Below, piece by piece: positions 16,786-24,730 of a stretch of DNA of 64,000 nucleotides. The notes under the pieces were generated by a model. That model made no database searches. It saw nothing but the letters and a program-made list of their open reading frames with translations, and had not been told where the DNA came from. Source of the DNA: Jiangella rhizosphaerae (GTDB taxonomy: Bacteria; Actinomycetota; Actinomycetes; Jiangellales; Jiangellaceae); the NCBI RefSeq assembly GCF_003579925.1, contig NZ_QUAL01000188.1, forward strand, positions 1-64,000. The letters are read 5' to 3'. Position 1 is the first letter of the stretch; every line of letters starts with the position of its first letter. Position numbers and translations under genes: made by a program.

Positions 16786-17960
16786 CGACACTCGCCATCG
16801 ACGGCGGCGAGCCCACGCGCCGCGCCCCCTGGCCGGCCTGGCCGCCGCCCGCGTCGGACACGCAGCGCAAGCTGCTGGCCGAGGTCGTCGACAGCGGCCA
16901 CTGGGGCGCGACGTCCGGTCCGCTGTGCGAGCGGCTGGCCGCCGAGTTCGCCCGGCGGCACGGTGCGAAGCACGGCATCGTGCTGACGAACGGGACGCTG
17001 GCGCTGTTCGTCGCGCTGCGGGCGGCGGGCGTCCGGCCTGGCGACGAGGTGGTGGTGCCGGCGTACACGTTCGTCGCGTGCGCCACGGCGGTGCTGCTGC
17101 TCGGCGCGGTGCCGGTGATCGCCGACGTCGACCCCGGCCACCTGCATCTGACGGCCGGCACTGTCCGGCCGGCGCTCACGCCGCGCACGCGCGCCGTCAT
17201 GCCGGTCCACCTGGCCGGCAGCCCGGCCCCGTTGGACGACCTGCTCGCGCTCGCCGCCGAGCACGGCCTTGCCGTCGTCGAGGACAGCGCCCAGGCGCAT
17301 AGCGCCGCCTACCGCGGCCGGCCGGTCGGCGCGCACGGGACGGCCGGCACGTTCAGCTTCCAGTCCAGCAAGGCGATGACCGCCGGAGAGGGCGGCCTCA
17401 TCGTCACGAACGACGACGACCTCGCCGCCCGTGCCTGGTCGGCCTGCAACGTCGGCCGGGTCCGCGACGGCGCCTGGTACCACCACGCCGACGTCGGCTG
17501 GAACCTGCGGATGACCGAGCTGCAGGCGGCCCTGCTGCTGCCCTGGCTGGACCGGCTCGACGACGAGGTCGCCGCCCGCGACGCGTTCGCGCGGCGGGTG
17601 ACGGACGGGCTGGCGGCGGCCGGCGGGCCCGTCGAGGTGGTGCCGCAGCCGCCGGGCACCACCACCGACTCCCGGCACCTGCTGATGCTGCGGGCGGCGC
17701 CGGGCGTGGACCGCGACTGGGCGGGCCGGGCGCTGGCCGCCGAGGGCGTCCCCGTCGAGGACGGCTACCCGCCGCTGGGCTCCCTGCCGGCACTGGGAGG
17801 GCAGGTGCGGGCGCTGCCCGCCCCGGGCGCGGAGGCGGCCGCCGCGACGGTGTTCTGGCTGCGCCAGCCGCAGCTCATGGCCGGCCCCGGCGGCGCTGAC
17901 GACGTCGTGAGCGCTGCCCTGCGCGTGTTCGGCGACGGGCGGGCGTTTCCGCGGCGGTGA
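16782..17960 (+). CDS. DegT/DnrJ/EryC1/StrS-family PLP aminotransferase 1
   Basis: 392 aa. It opens TLAIDGGEPTRRAPWPAWP, the N-terminal signature of the inosose/AHBA-synthase side of the DegT family. The PLP-binding Asp is D168 in VVEDSAQAH and the Schiff-base Lys is K197 in FSFQSSKAMTAGEGG. Such enzymes aminate keto sugars or cyclitols with Glu or Gln as donor; a few act as dehydratases. It is the last gene of the operon that begins with the sugar importer. A paralogue with the same N-terminal signature is at 21918. Confidence 0.9.
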   Translation: MTTLAIDGGEPTRRAPWPAWPPPASDTQRKLLAEVVDSGHWGATSGPLCERLAAEFARRHGAKHGIVLTNGTLALFVALRAAGVRPGDEVVVPAYTFVACATAVLLLGAVPVIADVDPGHLHLTAGTVRPALTPRTRAVMPVHLAGSPAPLDDLLALAAEHGLAVVEDSAQAHSAAYRGRPVGAHGTAGTFSFQSSKAMTAGEGGLIVTNDDDLAARAWSACNVGRVRDGAWYHHADVGWNLRMTELQAALLLPWLDRLDDEVAARDAFARRVTDGLAAAGGPVEVVPQPPGTTTDSRHLLMLRAAPGVDRDWAGRALAAEGVPVEDGYPPLGSLPALGGQVRALPAPGAEAAAATVFWLRQPQLMAGPGGADDVVSAALRVFGDGRAFPRR

Positions 17961-18000
17961 CGTACGCGGCTCTCCGGGGCCCGGGACCTCCCGAGTACTG

Positions 18001-18057
18001 TCCGGGCGTGTTGACGCTCAGGCCAACTGTTGGCGTCAGTGTCAACACGCCGGAACC
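18001..18057. repeat. 57-bp palindromic repeat, tandem copy 1
   Basis: TCCGGGCGTGTTGACGCTCA begins a near-palindrome with arms GGCGTGTTGACGCTCAGGCC / its complement. Copy 2 starts 65 bp later and differs at two bases. It lies 40 bp after the DegT stop. Confidence 0.85.
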
Positions 18058-18065
18058 CCCACCCG

Positions 18066-18122
18066 TCCGGGCGTGTTGACGCTCAGGCCAACAGTTGGCG
18101 TCAGCGTCAACACGCCGGAACC
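18066..18122. repeat. 57-bp palindromic repeat, tandem copy 2
   Basis: Same unit as at 18001-18057. Here one of the two changed bases improves the arm pairing (20 of 23 positions), so the fold is preserved. The rest of the 17961-18320 gap shows nothing else I can name. Confidence 0.85.
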
Positions 18123-18320
18123 AACCATGGGGCGGGTGTGTCGGCCGCCATCGGGACTGCCGGTCGACGACTGGACACCGTCGTGCGCGGTGACGTTCCC
18201 GGCACACCCGGACGAACCTCCGGGCGCCGTCCCTCAATGTGAGACTTTCGCTTGCGCGGCCCCGGGCGGTCGGGTTGATCATGGAACCAGCGTTGTCCCC
18301 ACCACTGGCAGGGAGTGGCG

Positions 18321-18458
18321 ATGGGTCAGAAGCTGGCAAAGAGGTTCATGGTCGCGTTCGGACTGGGCCTGGTGCTGGCCCTGATCTTCGACCATTCCGC
18401 CGCGGGTTTCGCGGTGGGGTTCGCCATCGTCTTCGGAGGCGGCCTGGCGGCCGAGTAG
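18321..18458 (+). CDS. Small hydrophobic membrane protein (45 aa)
   Basis: ATG 18321 with GGGAG 5 bases upstream opens MGQKLAKRFMVAFGLGLVLA, then LIFDHSAAGFAVGFAIVFGG and ends GLAAE. A basic N-terminus plus one or two membrane-spanning stretches suggests a small inner-membrane protein. No family is recognised. It is followed after 37 bp by the promoter of the epimerase gene. Confidence 0.55.
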   Translation: MGQKLAKRFMVAFGLGLVLALIFDHSAAGFAVGFAIVFGGGLAAE

Positions 18459-18495
18459 CGCCTCCCGGTCCCGCTCGGCTGCGTGATCGCGCACC

Positions 18496-18525
18496 TTGAC
18501 AGCATCATGTCCCGCAAATTACGGT
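18496..18525 (+). promoter_or_regulatory. Promoter of the epimerase/aldolase pair
   Basis: Perfect TTGACA (18496-18501), 18-bp spacer, TACGGT (18520-18525). The island operator overlaps this -10. Confidence 0.65.
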
Positions 18526-18536
18526 CTGGACCGTAA
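18519..18536. promoter_or_regulatory. Island operator, site 2
   Basis: TTACGGTCTGGACCGTAA. The half-sites TTACGG and CCGTAA are perfectly complementary and the spacing is 6. It is the most symmetrical of the five sites and covers the -10 of the promoter, 17 bp before ATG 18553. Confidence 0.65.
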
Positions 18537-18552
18537 GTTCGGGAGATGGAGG

Positions 18553-19575
18553 ATGCGGGTGCGGAGCATCGACGAGCTCGACGAGCGACTATCGCGGCCA
18601 CGGCCGGAGCTGGTGGAGGACCTGCGCCGGCTCGACGGCGACGTGGTCGTGCTCGGTGCGAGCGGCAAGCTGGGCGTGAGCCTGGTCAGGCTGGCCGTGC
18701 GCGGCATCGAGGCGGCCGGCACCGGTGCCCGCGTCGTCGCGGTGTCCCGGTACGGAGCGCCAGGCGCCCGCGAGGCCATGGAGGCGACCGGCGCGGAGGT
18801 CGTGGCGGCCGACATCGCCGACGACGACGCCCTGGCCTCGCTGCCCGACGCCGCGAACGTCGTGTACCTCGTGGGCGCGAAGTTCGGCACCGAGGGCAAC
18901 CAGGCCGGCACCTGGGAGACCAACGTCTACCTGCCCGGCCGCGTCGCCCGGCGCTACGCCGGTAGCCGCATCAGCGCGCTCTCGACCGGCAACGTGTACC
19001 CGCTGGTCGACGTCGGCAGCGGCGGCGCCACCGAGGAGACCCTGCCCGGCCCGATCGGCGAGTACGCGATGTCGTGCCTGGGCCGCGAGCGGATCCTGCA
19101 GGCCGCGTCGCAGCGCGCCGGCACGCCGATGGCGATCATCCGGCTCAACTACGCGGTCGAGATGCGCTACGGCGTGCTGGTCGACCTCGCGCAGGCCATC
19201 GAGGCCGGCGAGCCGGTCGACGTGACGATGGGCAGCCTCAACCTGGTCTGGCAGGGCTACGCGAACGAGGTCACGCTGCGGGCGCTGCTGCACGCGTCCA
19301 CCCCGCCGCTGCTGCTCAACGTCACCGGCCCCGAGACGCTCGGCGTGCGCCGGCTGGCCACCGACCTCTCCGCGGCGCTGGACAAGCCGGTGACGTTCAC
19401 CGGCGAGGAGGCCCCGACGGCGCTGCTGGCCAACGCCCAACGCTGCCACGGGCTGTTCGGCTACCCGGACGTGGCCGTGCCCGAGCTGGTGGAGGCGACG
19501 GCGCACTGGGTGCGGGCCGGCCTGCCGACCCTGGGCAAGCCGACCAAGTTCCAGCGACGCGACGGGAAGTTCTGA
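18553..19575 (+). CDS. NAD-dependent epimerase/dehydratase-like protein with altered active site
   Basis: 340 aa extended short-chain dehydrogenase fold. The dinucleotide loop is VVVLGASGKLG (33-41); NVVYLVGAKFGTEGN and STGNVYP follow the family order with S144 and Y171. The catalytic YxxxK reads YAMSC, so the Lys position is C175. It may still bind NAD(P) but use altered chemistry, or be a sugar-binding relative. Start ATG 18553 is chosen because GGGAG and a promoter with operator lie just upstream. Its stop overlaps the next ATG (TGATG). Confidence 0.8.
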   Translation: MRVRSIDELDERLSRPRPELVEDLRRLDGDVVVLGASGKLGVSLVRLAVRGIEAAGTGARVVAVSRYGAPGAREAMEATGAEVVAADIADDDALASLPDAANVVYLVGAKFGTEGNQAGTWETNVYLPGRVARRYAGSRISALSTGNVYPLVDVGSGGATEETLPGPIGEYAMSCLGRERILQAASQRAGTPMAIIRLNYAVEMRYGVLVDLAQAIEAGEPVDVTMGSLNLVWQGYANEVTLRALLHASTPPLLLNVTGPETLGVRRLATDLSAALDKPVTFTGEEAPTALLANAQRCHGLFGYPDVAVPELVEATAHWVRAGLPTLGKPTKFQRRDGKF

Positions 19576-20621
19576 TGCCGGCGGCCGACGACGCCCTGGC
19601 CCGGTTCCGCGCCGGTGGCGTGATCCCGGCGCACCCGCTCGCGCTCGACGAGGACCGCAAGCTCGACGAGCGGCGGCAGCGGGCGCTGTCGCGGTACTAC
19701 CTCGAGGCCGGCGCCAGCGGCCTGGCGGTCGCCGTCCACACCACCCAGTTCGCCGTGCACGAGCCCGGCCGGGGCCTGCTGGCCCCGGTGCTCGAGCTGG
19801 CCGCCGCGACCGCCGCCGAGTACACCGACCGCGCGCCCGTGCTGGTCGCCGGCATCGTGGGGCCGGCCCAGCAGGCGGTCGCCGAGGCCGAGCTCGCCCG
19901 CGACCTCGGCTACGACCTCGCGCTGCTGACGCCGTACGGCACCGGCGGCGCTACCGAGGACGAGCTGCTCGACCGCGCCCGCGCCGTCGGCGAGGTGATC
20001 CCGGTCATCGGCTTCTACCTGCAGCCCGCGGTGGGCGGGCGGGTGCTCGGCCGCGACTTCTGGCGGCGGCTGGGCGAGCAGCCCGCGGTCGCCGGCGTCA
20101 AGGTGGCGCCGTTCGATCGGTACGCGACGCTGGAGGTCGTGCACGGCCTGGCCGAGTCGGGACGGGCCGGCGACATCGCCCTCTACACCGGCAACGACGA
20201 CCACATCGTCATGGACCTGCTCACCACCTACGACGTCGGCGGCCGGCGCATCGAGGTCGTCGGCGGCCTGCTCGGGCAGTGGGCGGTGTGGGTGCGCGGT
20301 GCGGTCGAGATCCTCGCCGCGGCCGGACGCGCCCGGGCCGGCGACGACGCCGCGCTGCGCGAGCTGCTCGCGCTCAACCCCGTCCTCACCGACGCCAACG
20401 CCGCCATCTTCGACGCCGCGCACGCGTTCCACGGCTGCGTGCCCGGCATCCACGAGGTGCTGCGTCGTCAGGGCCTGCTGGCCGGGCTGTGGTGCCTGGA
20501 CGAGGACGAGGTGCTCTCGCCCGGCCAGCTGGCCGAGATCGACCGCATCTGGGCCGCGTACCCGCAGCTGCGCGACGACGACTTCATCGCCGAGCGGCTG
20601 GACCGCTGGCTCAGAGGCTGA
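19575..20621 (+). CDS. Dihydrodipicolinate synthase-fold aldolase/lyase 1
   Basis: 348 aa, a little longer than the usual 290-310. The Schiff-base Lys is K176 in AGVKVAPFD and the active-site Tyr is Y148 in VIGFYLQPA. DHDPS-superfamily enzymes cleave or dehydrate 2-keto acids, including keto-deoxy sugar acids, which suits a sugar catabolic island. The 40-residue head LALDEDRKLDERRQRALSRY fits the barrel start. It overlaps the epimerase gene by 1 bp. Its 3' end overlaps the convergent regulator by 11 bp. Confidence 0.85.
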   Translation: MPAADDALARFRAGGVIPAHPLALDEDRKLDERRQRALSRYYLEAGASGLAVAVHTTQFAVHEPGRGLLAPVLELAAATAAEYTDRAPVLVAGIVGPAQQAVAEAELARDLGYDLALLTPYGTGGATEDELLDRARAVGEVIPVIGFYLQPAVGGRVLGRDFWRRLGEQPAVAGVKVAPFDRYATLEVVHGLAESGRAGDIALYTGNDDHIVMDLLTTYDVGGRRIEVVGGLLGQWAVWVRGAVEILAAAGRARAGDDAALRELLALNPVLTDANAAIFDAAHAFHGCVPGIHEVLRRQGLLAGLWCLDEDEVLSPGQLAEIDRIWAAYPQLRDDDFIAERLDRWLRG

Positions 20622-21837
20622 TGCGGTACAGCGTCAGCGGCCGCCCGATGGTCCCGGACTCCAGGCTGCCCGACCGCTCCGCGCAGCCCGCCAGCTCCAG
20701 CCGCTGCAGGATGCGGCGTGCCGTCCGCAGCTGCACGCCGAGCCCGTCGGCGATGTCGCGCGTGGTGAGCGGGCGGTCGGCCGTGGCGGCGGTGATCTCG
20801 CGGAGGCGGTCGAGCGTGCCGACCGACAGCCCGACCCGGCTGGCGACCACGGCGCGGCTCTGCTCGGGCTTCGGCGCCTCGGCCGGCGCGACCGTCTCGA
20901 GCAGGATGTCGACGTCGTTGCGCGACGAGACGACGGCGGCGACGTCGCCGTGGCTGCGGGCCCGGGCCAGCGCCCGGCGGGCCAGCCGTTCGGCCTCGGC
21001 GCCGCTGTGCCCGATGCCGAAGCCGATGCGCACGACGTCGTGGCGCTGGCCGAGCCGGTGCAGCAGCGGCAGCGCGGTGAACCCGCGCGAGGCGTCGTGC
21101 AGCGGCCCGCGGGTGGTCACGATCAGCGATAGCGTCTCGGAGTACTGCGACAGCGAGCCGCCGAGCAGGCCGACCTCGCGCGCCAGGTCGTCGAGCTCGG
21201 ACGCGGGGAAGACCTCGACCAGCCCGAGCGCGACCTGCGCGTCCTCCTGGATCTGGCTGGTCGCCGACAGCAGCAGCTGGCGCAGCGCCGCGCGCACCGA
21301 CTGCCGCGACGGCGCCAGCCGGAACACCGGCAGCTCACCGCTGAGCTCGTCGTGCACCGACGCCAGGCACGTGACGGCGACGGTGCCCTCGTGACGGGCC
21401 GCGTGCCGGCGATGGAACGCGGCGAAGTCGGCGGCCGTCGCGCCCGGACGATAGGGCAGCGTGCGCACGTCGTCGACCGGCACCCCGGCGTCACGCAGGG
21501 TGCCCTGCACCTGCGCGGCGTCGAGGGTGTCGACCGAGAGGCGGGTGACGTCGTGGCCGTCGCGCAGCAGCCGCACCAGTGCCTCCAGCAGCGTCGACCC
21601 GCTGTAGTCGACGAACGCGGCCGGGCGGGTCAGCGCGTCGTGTGCGATGGTGTACGGCACGATGCCGGTGAACAGCCAGGCGTCGACGCCGGACGCGTGC
21701 GTGGTCACCATGGCGGTGGCCTGGGTCTCGTGGTCGTAGTCGAACCGGTGCACCCGCACCCCGGCCTGCTCTTCGCAGACGGTCGCGACGCTGTCGACCA
21801 GGTCGTGCGGGCCGACCACGCCGATCGAGGTGTCCAT
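20611..21837 (-). CDS. Island transcriptional regulator (CdaR/GGDEF-like middle domain, C-terminal winged helix)
   Basis: 408 aa. The N-terminal 200 residues (MDTSIGVVGPHDLVDSVATV onward) look like an effector domain. The middle has GFGIGHSGAEAERLARRALA, resembling the degenerate GGDEF-type domain of CdaR-like regulators. The C-terminus is a winged helix-turn-helix, LTTRDIADGLGVQLRTARR followed by ILQRLELAG. ATG 21837 is used; a TACAGT -10 sits 7 bases upstream, implying a leaderless message. It is divergent from DegT 2, with an island operator between. It is the only regulator in 12-34 kb and the natural candidate to bind the five dyads. The domain assignment of the middle part is tentative. 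Confidence 0.75.
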   Translation of the reverse strand: MDTSIGVVGPHDLVDSVATVCEEQAGVRVHRFDYDHETQATAMVTTHASGVDAWLFTGIVPYTIAHDALTRPAAFVDYSGSTLLEALVRLLRDGHDVTRLSVDTLDAAQVQGTLRDAGVPVDDVRTLPYRPGATAADFAAFHRRHAARHEGTVAVTCLASVHDELSGELPVFRLAPSRQSVRAALRQLLLSATSQIQEDAQVALGLVEVFPASELDDLAREVGLLGGSLSQYSETLSLIVTTRGPLHDASRGFTALPLLHRLGQRHDVVRIGFGIGHSGAEAERLARRALARARSHGDVAAVVSSRNDVDILLETVAPAEAPKPEQSRAVVASRVGLSVGTLDRLREITAATADRPLTTRDIADGLGVQLRTARRILQRLELAGCAERSGSLESGTIGRPLTLYRISL

Positions 21838-21864
21838 GCGACAACTGTAGCCACCTGGTCCAGA

Positions 21865-21882
21865 TTTCGGGCCAGGCCGATA
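21865..21882. promoter_or_regulatory. Island operator, site 3, with -10 of DegT 2
   Basis: TTTCGGGCCAGGCCGATA, a good dyad (TTTCGG / CCGATA). Its right end overlaps TACGAT (21881-21886), a -10 for the plus-strand aminotransferase gene. It also lies upstream of the regulator on the other strand, so autoregulation is expected. Confidence 0.65.
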
Positions 21883-21917
21883 CGATGATGGTCGATCGAC
21901 GGAGGGCGGGAGAGGCA

Positions 21918-23156
21918 GTGGGGACGCTGGCCATCGACGGGGGGACGCCGGTACGGGACGCGGCGCGGCCGCTGCCGTCGCCACTGAACGCGGCCGGCCG
22001 CACCATCGGCGCGGAGGAGGAGGCCGCCGTCCTGCGGGTGCTGCGCAGCGGCATGCTCTCCGGGGTGTGGGGGACCGAGGTGGCGGCGCTGACGGAGGAG
22101 TTCGCGGCGCTCATCGGCACGCGGTACGCGGTGGCGTGCAGCAGCGGCACGGCCGCGATCCACCTGGCGGTCGCGGCGGTCGACCCGGAGCCGGGCGACG
22201 AGATCATCGTCCCGCCGATCTCGGACATGGGCTCGGTGACGCCGATCATCGCGCAGAACGCGGTTCCGGTCTTCGCCGACGTCGATCCCGTCACCGGCAA
22301 CCTCGACCCCGGCGCCGTCGCCGCCCTGATCGGGCCGCGCACCCGCGGCGTCGTCGCCGTCCACCTGTTCGGCAAACCGGCCCCCGTGGAGCGGCTGCGC
22401 GAGCTGACCGACCGCGCCGGCATCGCGCTGATCGAGGACTGCGCCCAGGCCTACCTCGCGCCCGTGCGCCCCGGCGGGCCGCTGGCCGGCGCCGTCGGGC
22501 AGCTGGGCTGCTTCAGCCTGCAGCAGTACAAGCACATCACGACCGGCGACGGCGGCCTGGTCACCACCGACGACCCCGAGCTGGCGCTGCGGCTGCGCCG
22601 ATTCGCCGACAAGGGCTGGCCGCGCGAGACCGGCGAGCGCGCCTACCTGTCGTTCGCGCTGAACTACCGGATGACCGAGCTGGTCGGCGCGGTGGCCCGC
22701 GAGCAGCTGCGCAAGCTGCCCGCCGTCGTCGCCCGCCGGCGGACGAGTGCGGCCGCGTTCGCGGCGCGCGTGTCCAAGCTGGACGGGCTGGGTCTCCCGC
22801 CGGACGACGGCGACCACGTCTACTGGTACTTCCCGCTGCTGGTCGACGGGCTGGACGAGGCCGGGCTGCAGCGGTACGCGGCGGCGCTGACGGCCGAGGG
22901 CGTGCCGGCGCTCGGGGGCTACCTGGCGCGGCCGCTGTACGCCGAGCCGGTGCTGCGGCGGCCGCTGACCTATGGCTCGTCCGGCTATCCGCTGGCCGGC
23001 CGGGCGGAGTACCCCGACGGGCTCTGCCCGGTCGCCGAGGACCTCGTGTACCGGCGGCTGGTCGTGGTGCCGTGGAACGAGAACTTCACCGACGCCGACG
23101 TCGACGACATCGTCGCCGCCGTCACGAAGGTGCACACCGCGCTGGTGGCGTCGTGA
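21918..23156 (+). CDS. DegT/DnrJ/EryC1/StrS-family PLP aminotransferase 2
   Basis: 412 aa. GTG 21918 has GGAGGG upstream and opens VGTLAIDGGTPVRDAARPLP, the same signature as DegT 1. PLP residues are D174 in LIEDCAQAYL and K205 in FSLQQYKHITTGDGG. Sequence otherwise differs considerably from DegT 1, so the duplication is old or the two have different substrates. It lies head of a three-gene unit whose next two genes are the ligand-less and the complete amidohydrolase, coupled by a GTGA overlap. Confidence 0.9.
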   Translation: MGTLAIDGGTPVRDAARPLPSPLNAAGRTIGAEEEAAVLRVLRSGMLSGVWGTEVAALTEEFAALIGTRYAVACSSGTAAIHLAVAAVDPEPGDEIIVPPISDMGSVTPIIAQNAVPVFADVDPVTGNLDPGAVAALIGPRTRGVVAVHLFGKPAPVERLRELTDRAGIALIEDCAQAYLAPVRPGGPLAGAVGQLGCFSLQQYKHITTGDGGLVTTDDPELALRLRRFADKGWPRETGERAYLSFALNYRMTELVGAVAREQLRKLPAVVARRRTSAAAFAARVSKLDGLGLPPDDGDHVYWYFPLLVDGLDEAGLQRYAAALTAEGVPALGGYLARPLYAEPVLRRPLTYGSSGYPLAGRAEYPDGLCPVAEDLVYRRLVVVPWNENFTDADVDDIVAAVTKVHTALVAS

Positions 23157-23860
23157 TCCTCGACTGCGACCTGCTGATCGGCCGCGACATCGCGACGGGG
23201 GCGCGGCTGGACGGGGACGCGCTGGCCGGTGCGCTGACGGGGCTGGGCATCGGCGGCGGGCTGGTGACGTCGCTGCGATCGCTGCTGTTCGACGCGCCCA
23301 GCGGCAACGACGAGGCGCGGTCGGTGGCGGCGGCGTTCGGCTGGCAGGCGGCGGCCGGGGTGGACCTGCGCGACCCGCTGACGGCCCTGGACGAGGTCGC
23401 GCGGGCCGCGTCGCTGGGGGTGCGGGCGGTGCGGCTGGCGCCGGACCGGCAGGGTGTGCCGGCGACGGCGCCCGGCCTGCGGGCGGTGGCCCGGACGGCG
23501 GCCTCGGCCGGGCTGGTGCTGCTGGTGGAGGGCGACGTCCGGGTGATCGGGCCGGCACTGGCCGGACTGGGCGTGACCGCCGTCTTCGTCGACGCGCACT
23601 TCTACCACCTCGGCGACTTCGTCCTGCTGGCCCGCGACGAGCCCGGCTTCCACGCGTCGACCCGGCTGCTGGGCGACGTCGACGGCTGGGAGGTCGTGGT
23701 GGCGTCGGTCGGCGCCGAGCGGCTGGTCTTCGGCAGCCGTCCCGGCTGGTTCGAGGCGGCCGCCGTGGTCGACCGGCTCGCGGCGGCCGGGCTAGGGGCG
23801 TCGGAGCGCGCCCTCGTCGTGGGCGGGAACCTGCGCCGGCTGCTGGGGGTGGCGGCGTGA
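23153..23860 (+). CDS. Amidohydrolase-like protein lacking metal ligands (pseudoenzyme 2)
   Basis: 235 aa. It starts VILDCDLLIGRDIATGARLD, where strand 1 of the family should show HxH but has DCDLL. Strand 5 reads LVLLVEGDV (His lost) and strand 8 reads LVFGSRPGWF, so the catalytic Asp is R196. One His (H149, VDAHFYHLG) survives on strand 6. It is coupled to its neighbours by GTGA overlaps at both ends. It is the counterpart of the protein at 15275 in the second module. No catalysis by the usual mechanism is expected. Confidence 0.75.
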   Translation: MILDCDLLIGRDIATGARLDGDALAGALTGLGIGGGLVTSLRSLLFDAPSGNDEARSVAAAFGWQAAAGVDLRDPLTALDEVARAASLGVRAVRLAPDRQGVPATAPGLRAVARTAASAGLVLLVEGDVRVIGPALAGLGVTAVFVDAHFYHLGDFVLLARDEPGFHASTRLLGDVDGWEVVVASVGAERLVFGSRPGWFEAAAVVDRLAAAGLGASERALVVGGNLRRLLGVAA

Positions 23861-24594
23861 TCGTCGACGTGCACGGCCACTGGGGCCCGTGGTTCTTCAG
23901 TACGTCCGTCGCCGACGCCGCGGTGAACCTGCGGGTGATGGACGAGTGCGGCATCGACGTGCAGCTGGTGTCCGCCGTCGAGGCCGTCGTCTACGACCCG
24001 CTGCCGGGGAACCCCGCGCTGGTCCCGGTGCTGGAGGCCGCCGGGCCGCGGCTGCGAGGGCTGCTGGTCGTCGACCCGCGAGACCTGTCGCTCGCGGAGT
24101 CGCAGCTGTCGTCGCTGCTGCCGACCGGGCTGTTCGTGGGTGCGAAGATCCACACCCACTACGCCGGCTCGCCCGGCGGTTCGGCGGCGATGGCCGACGC
24201 GCTGGCGCTGCTGGCGTCGTACGACCTGCCCGTGCTGGTGCACACCTGGGGCGAGGAGATCGTCGGCCTGGCCGACGTCGTCGCCGGCGTCCCCGGCGTT
24301 CGGGTGGTCGCCGCCCACTTCGGCGGTCCGGCCTGGCCGCTCGTGCCCGACGCGGCGCAGCGGACCGACCGGCTCTGGTTCGAGCCGTGCTGGTCGACGC
24401 CCGCGCCCGGCCGGATCCGCTGGGTACTGGACCGCGTCGGGCCGGAGCGGCTGATGTTCGGCAGCGACGCCACGCTCATCCATCCGGCGGTGACGCTGGG
24501 CGCCATCCGGGCTGCCGAACTGAGCGCGGCGGAGGAGGAGCTCGTCATGTGGCGCAACGCCGCCGACGTCTTCCGCCTGCCCGCTCCGGAATGA
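23857..24594 (+). CDS. Amidohydrolase family (amidohydrolase_2) metal-dependent enzyme 2
   Basis: 245 aa. Complete metal site: H6 and H8 in VDVHGHWGP, H129 in VLVHTWGEE, H154 in VAAHFGGPAW and D204 in MFGSDATLIH. Extra histidines in AKIHTHYAG may contribute to the site. Same class as the enzyme at 16006, with clear divergence. It is the last gene of the DegT 2 unit; a degenerate palindrome begins at its stop codon and may end the transcript. Confidence 0.85.
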   Translation: MIVDVHGHWGPWFFSTSVADAAVNLRVMDECGIDVQLVSAVEAVVYDPLPGNPALVPVLEAAGPRLRGLLVVDPRDLSLAESQLSSLLPTGLFVGAKIHTHYAGSPGGSAAMADALALLASYDLPVLVHTWGEEIVGLADVVAGVPGVRVVAAHFGGPAWPLVPDAAQRTDRLWFEPCWSTPAPGRIRWVLDRVGPERLMFGSDATLIHPAVTLGAIRAAELSAAEEELVMWRNAADVFRLPAPE

Positions 24595-24666
24595 TCACGT
24601 TCACCACGAAATCCCGTGTCGCACTACGCCTGCGATCGTGGTGACGCTCGGGAAATCCTCGTGACG
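24594..24666. repeat. Degenerate palindromic element related to that at 35865
   Basis: TCACCACGA (24601-24609) and TCGTGGTGA (24636-24644) pair perfectly, and GGTGACGCTCGGGAAATCCT at 24640-24659 resembles GGTGATGCTCAGGCAATCCT at 35906-35925. It fills the gap between two convergent genes. Confidence 0.55.
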
Positions 24667-24730
24667 GCCCCACCCGACGACGGCGACGACACCGTCGCGC
24701 CCGCACCACGGGACGGAGCGCGGCGGTCGG

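Noticed and set aside
18001-18122. Two-unit repeat considered as a CRISPR array
   Set aside because: Only two units, palindromic throughout, with an 8-bp gap too short for spacers and no cas genes.
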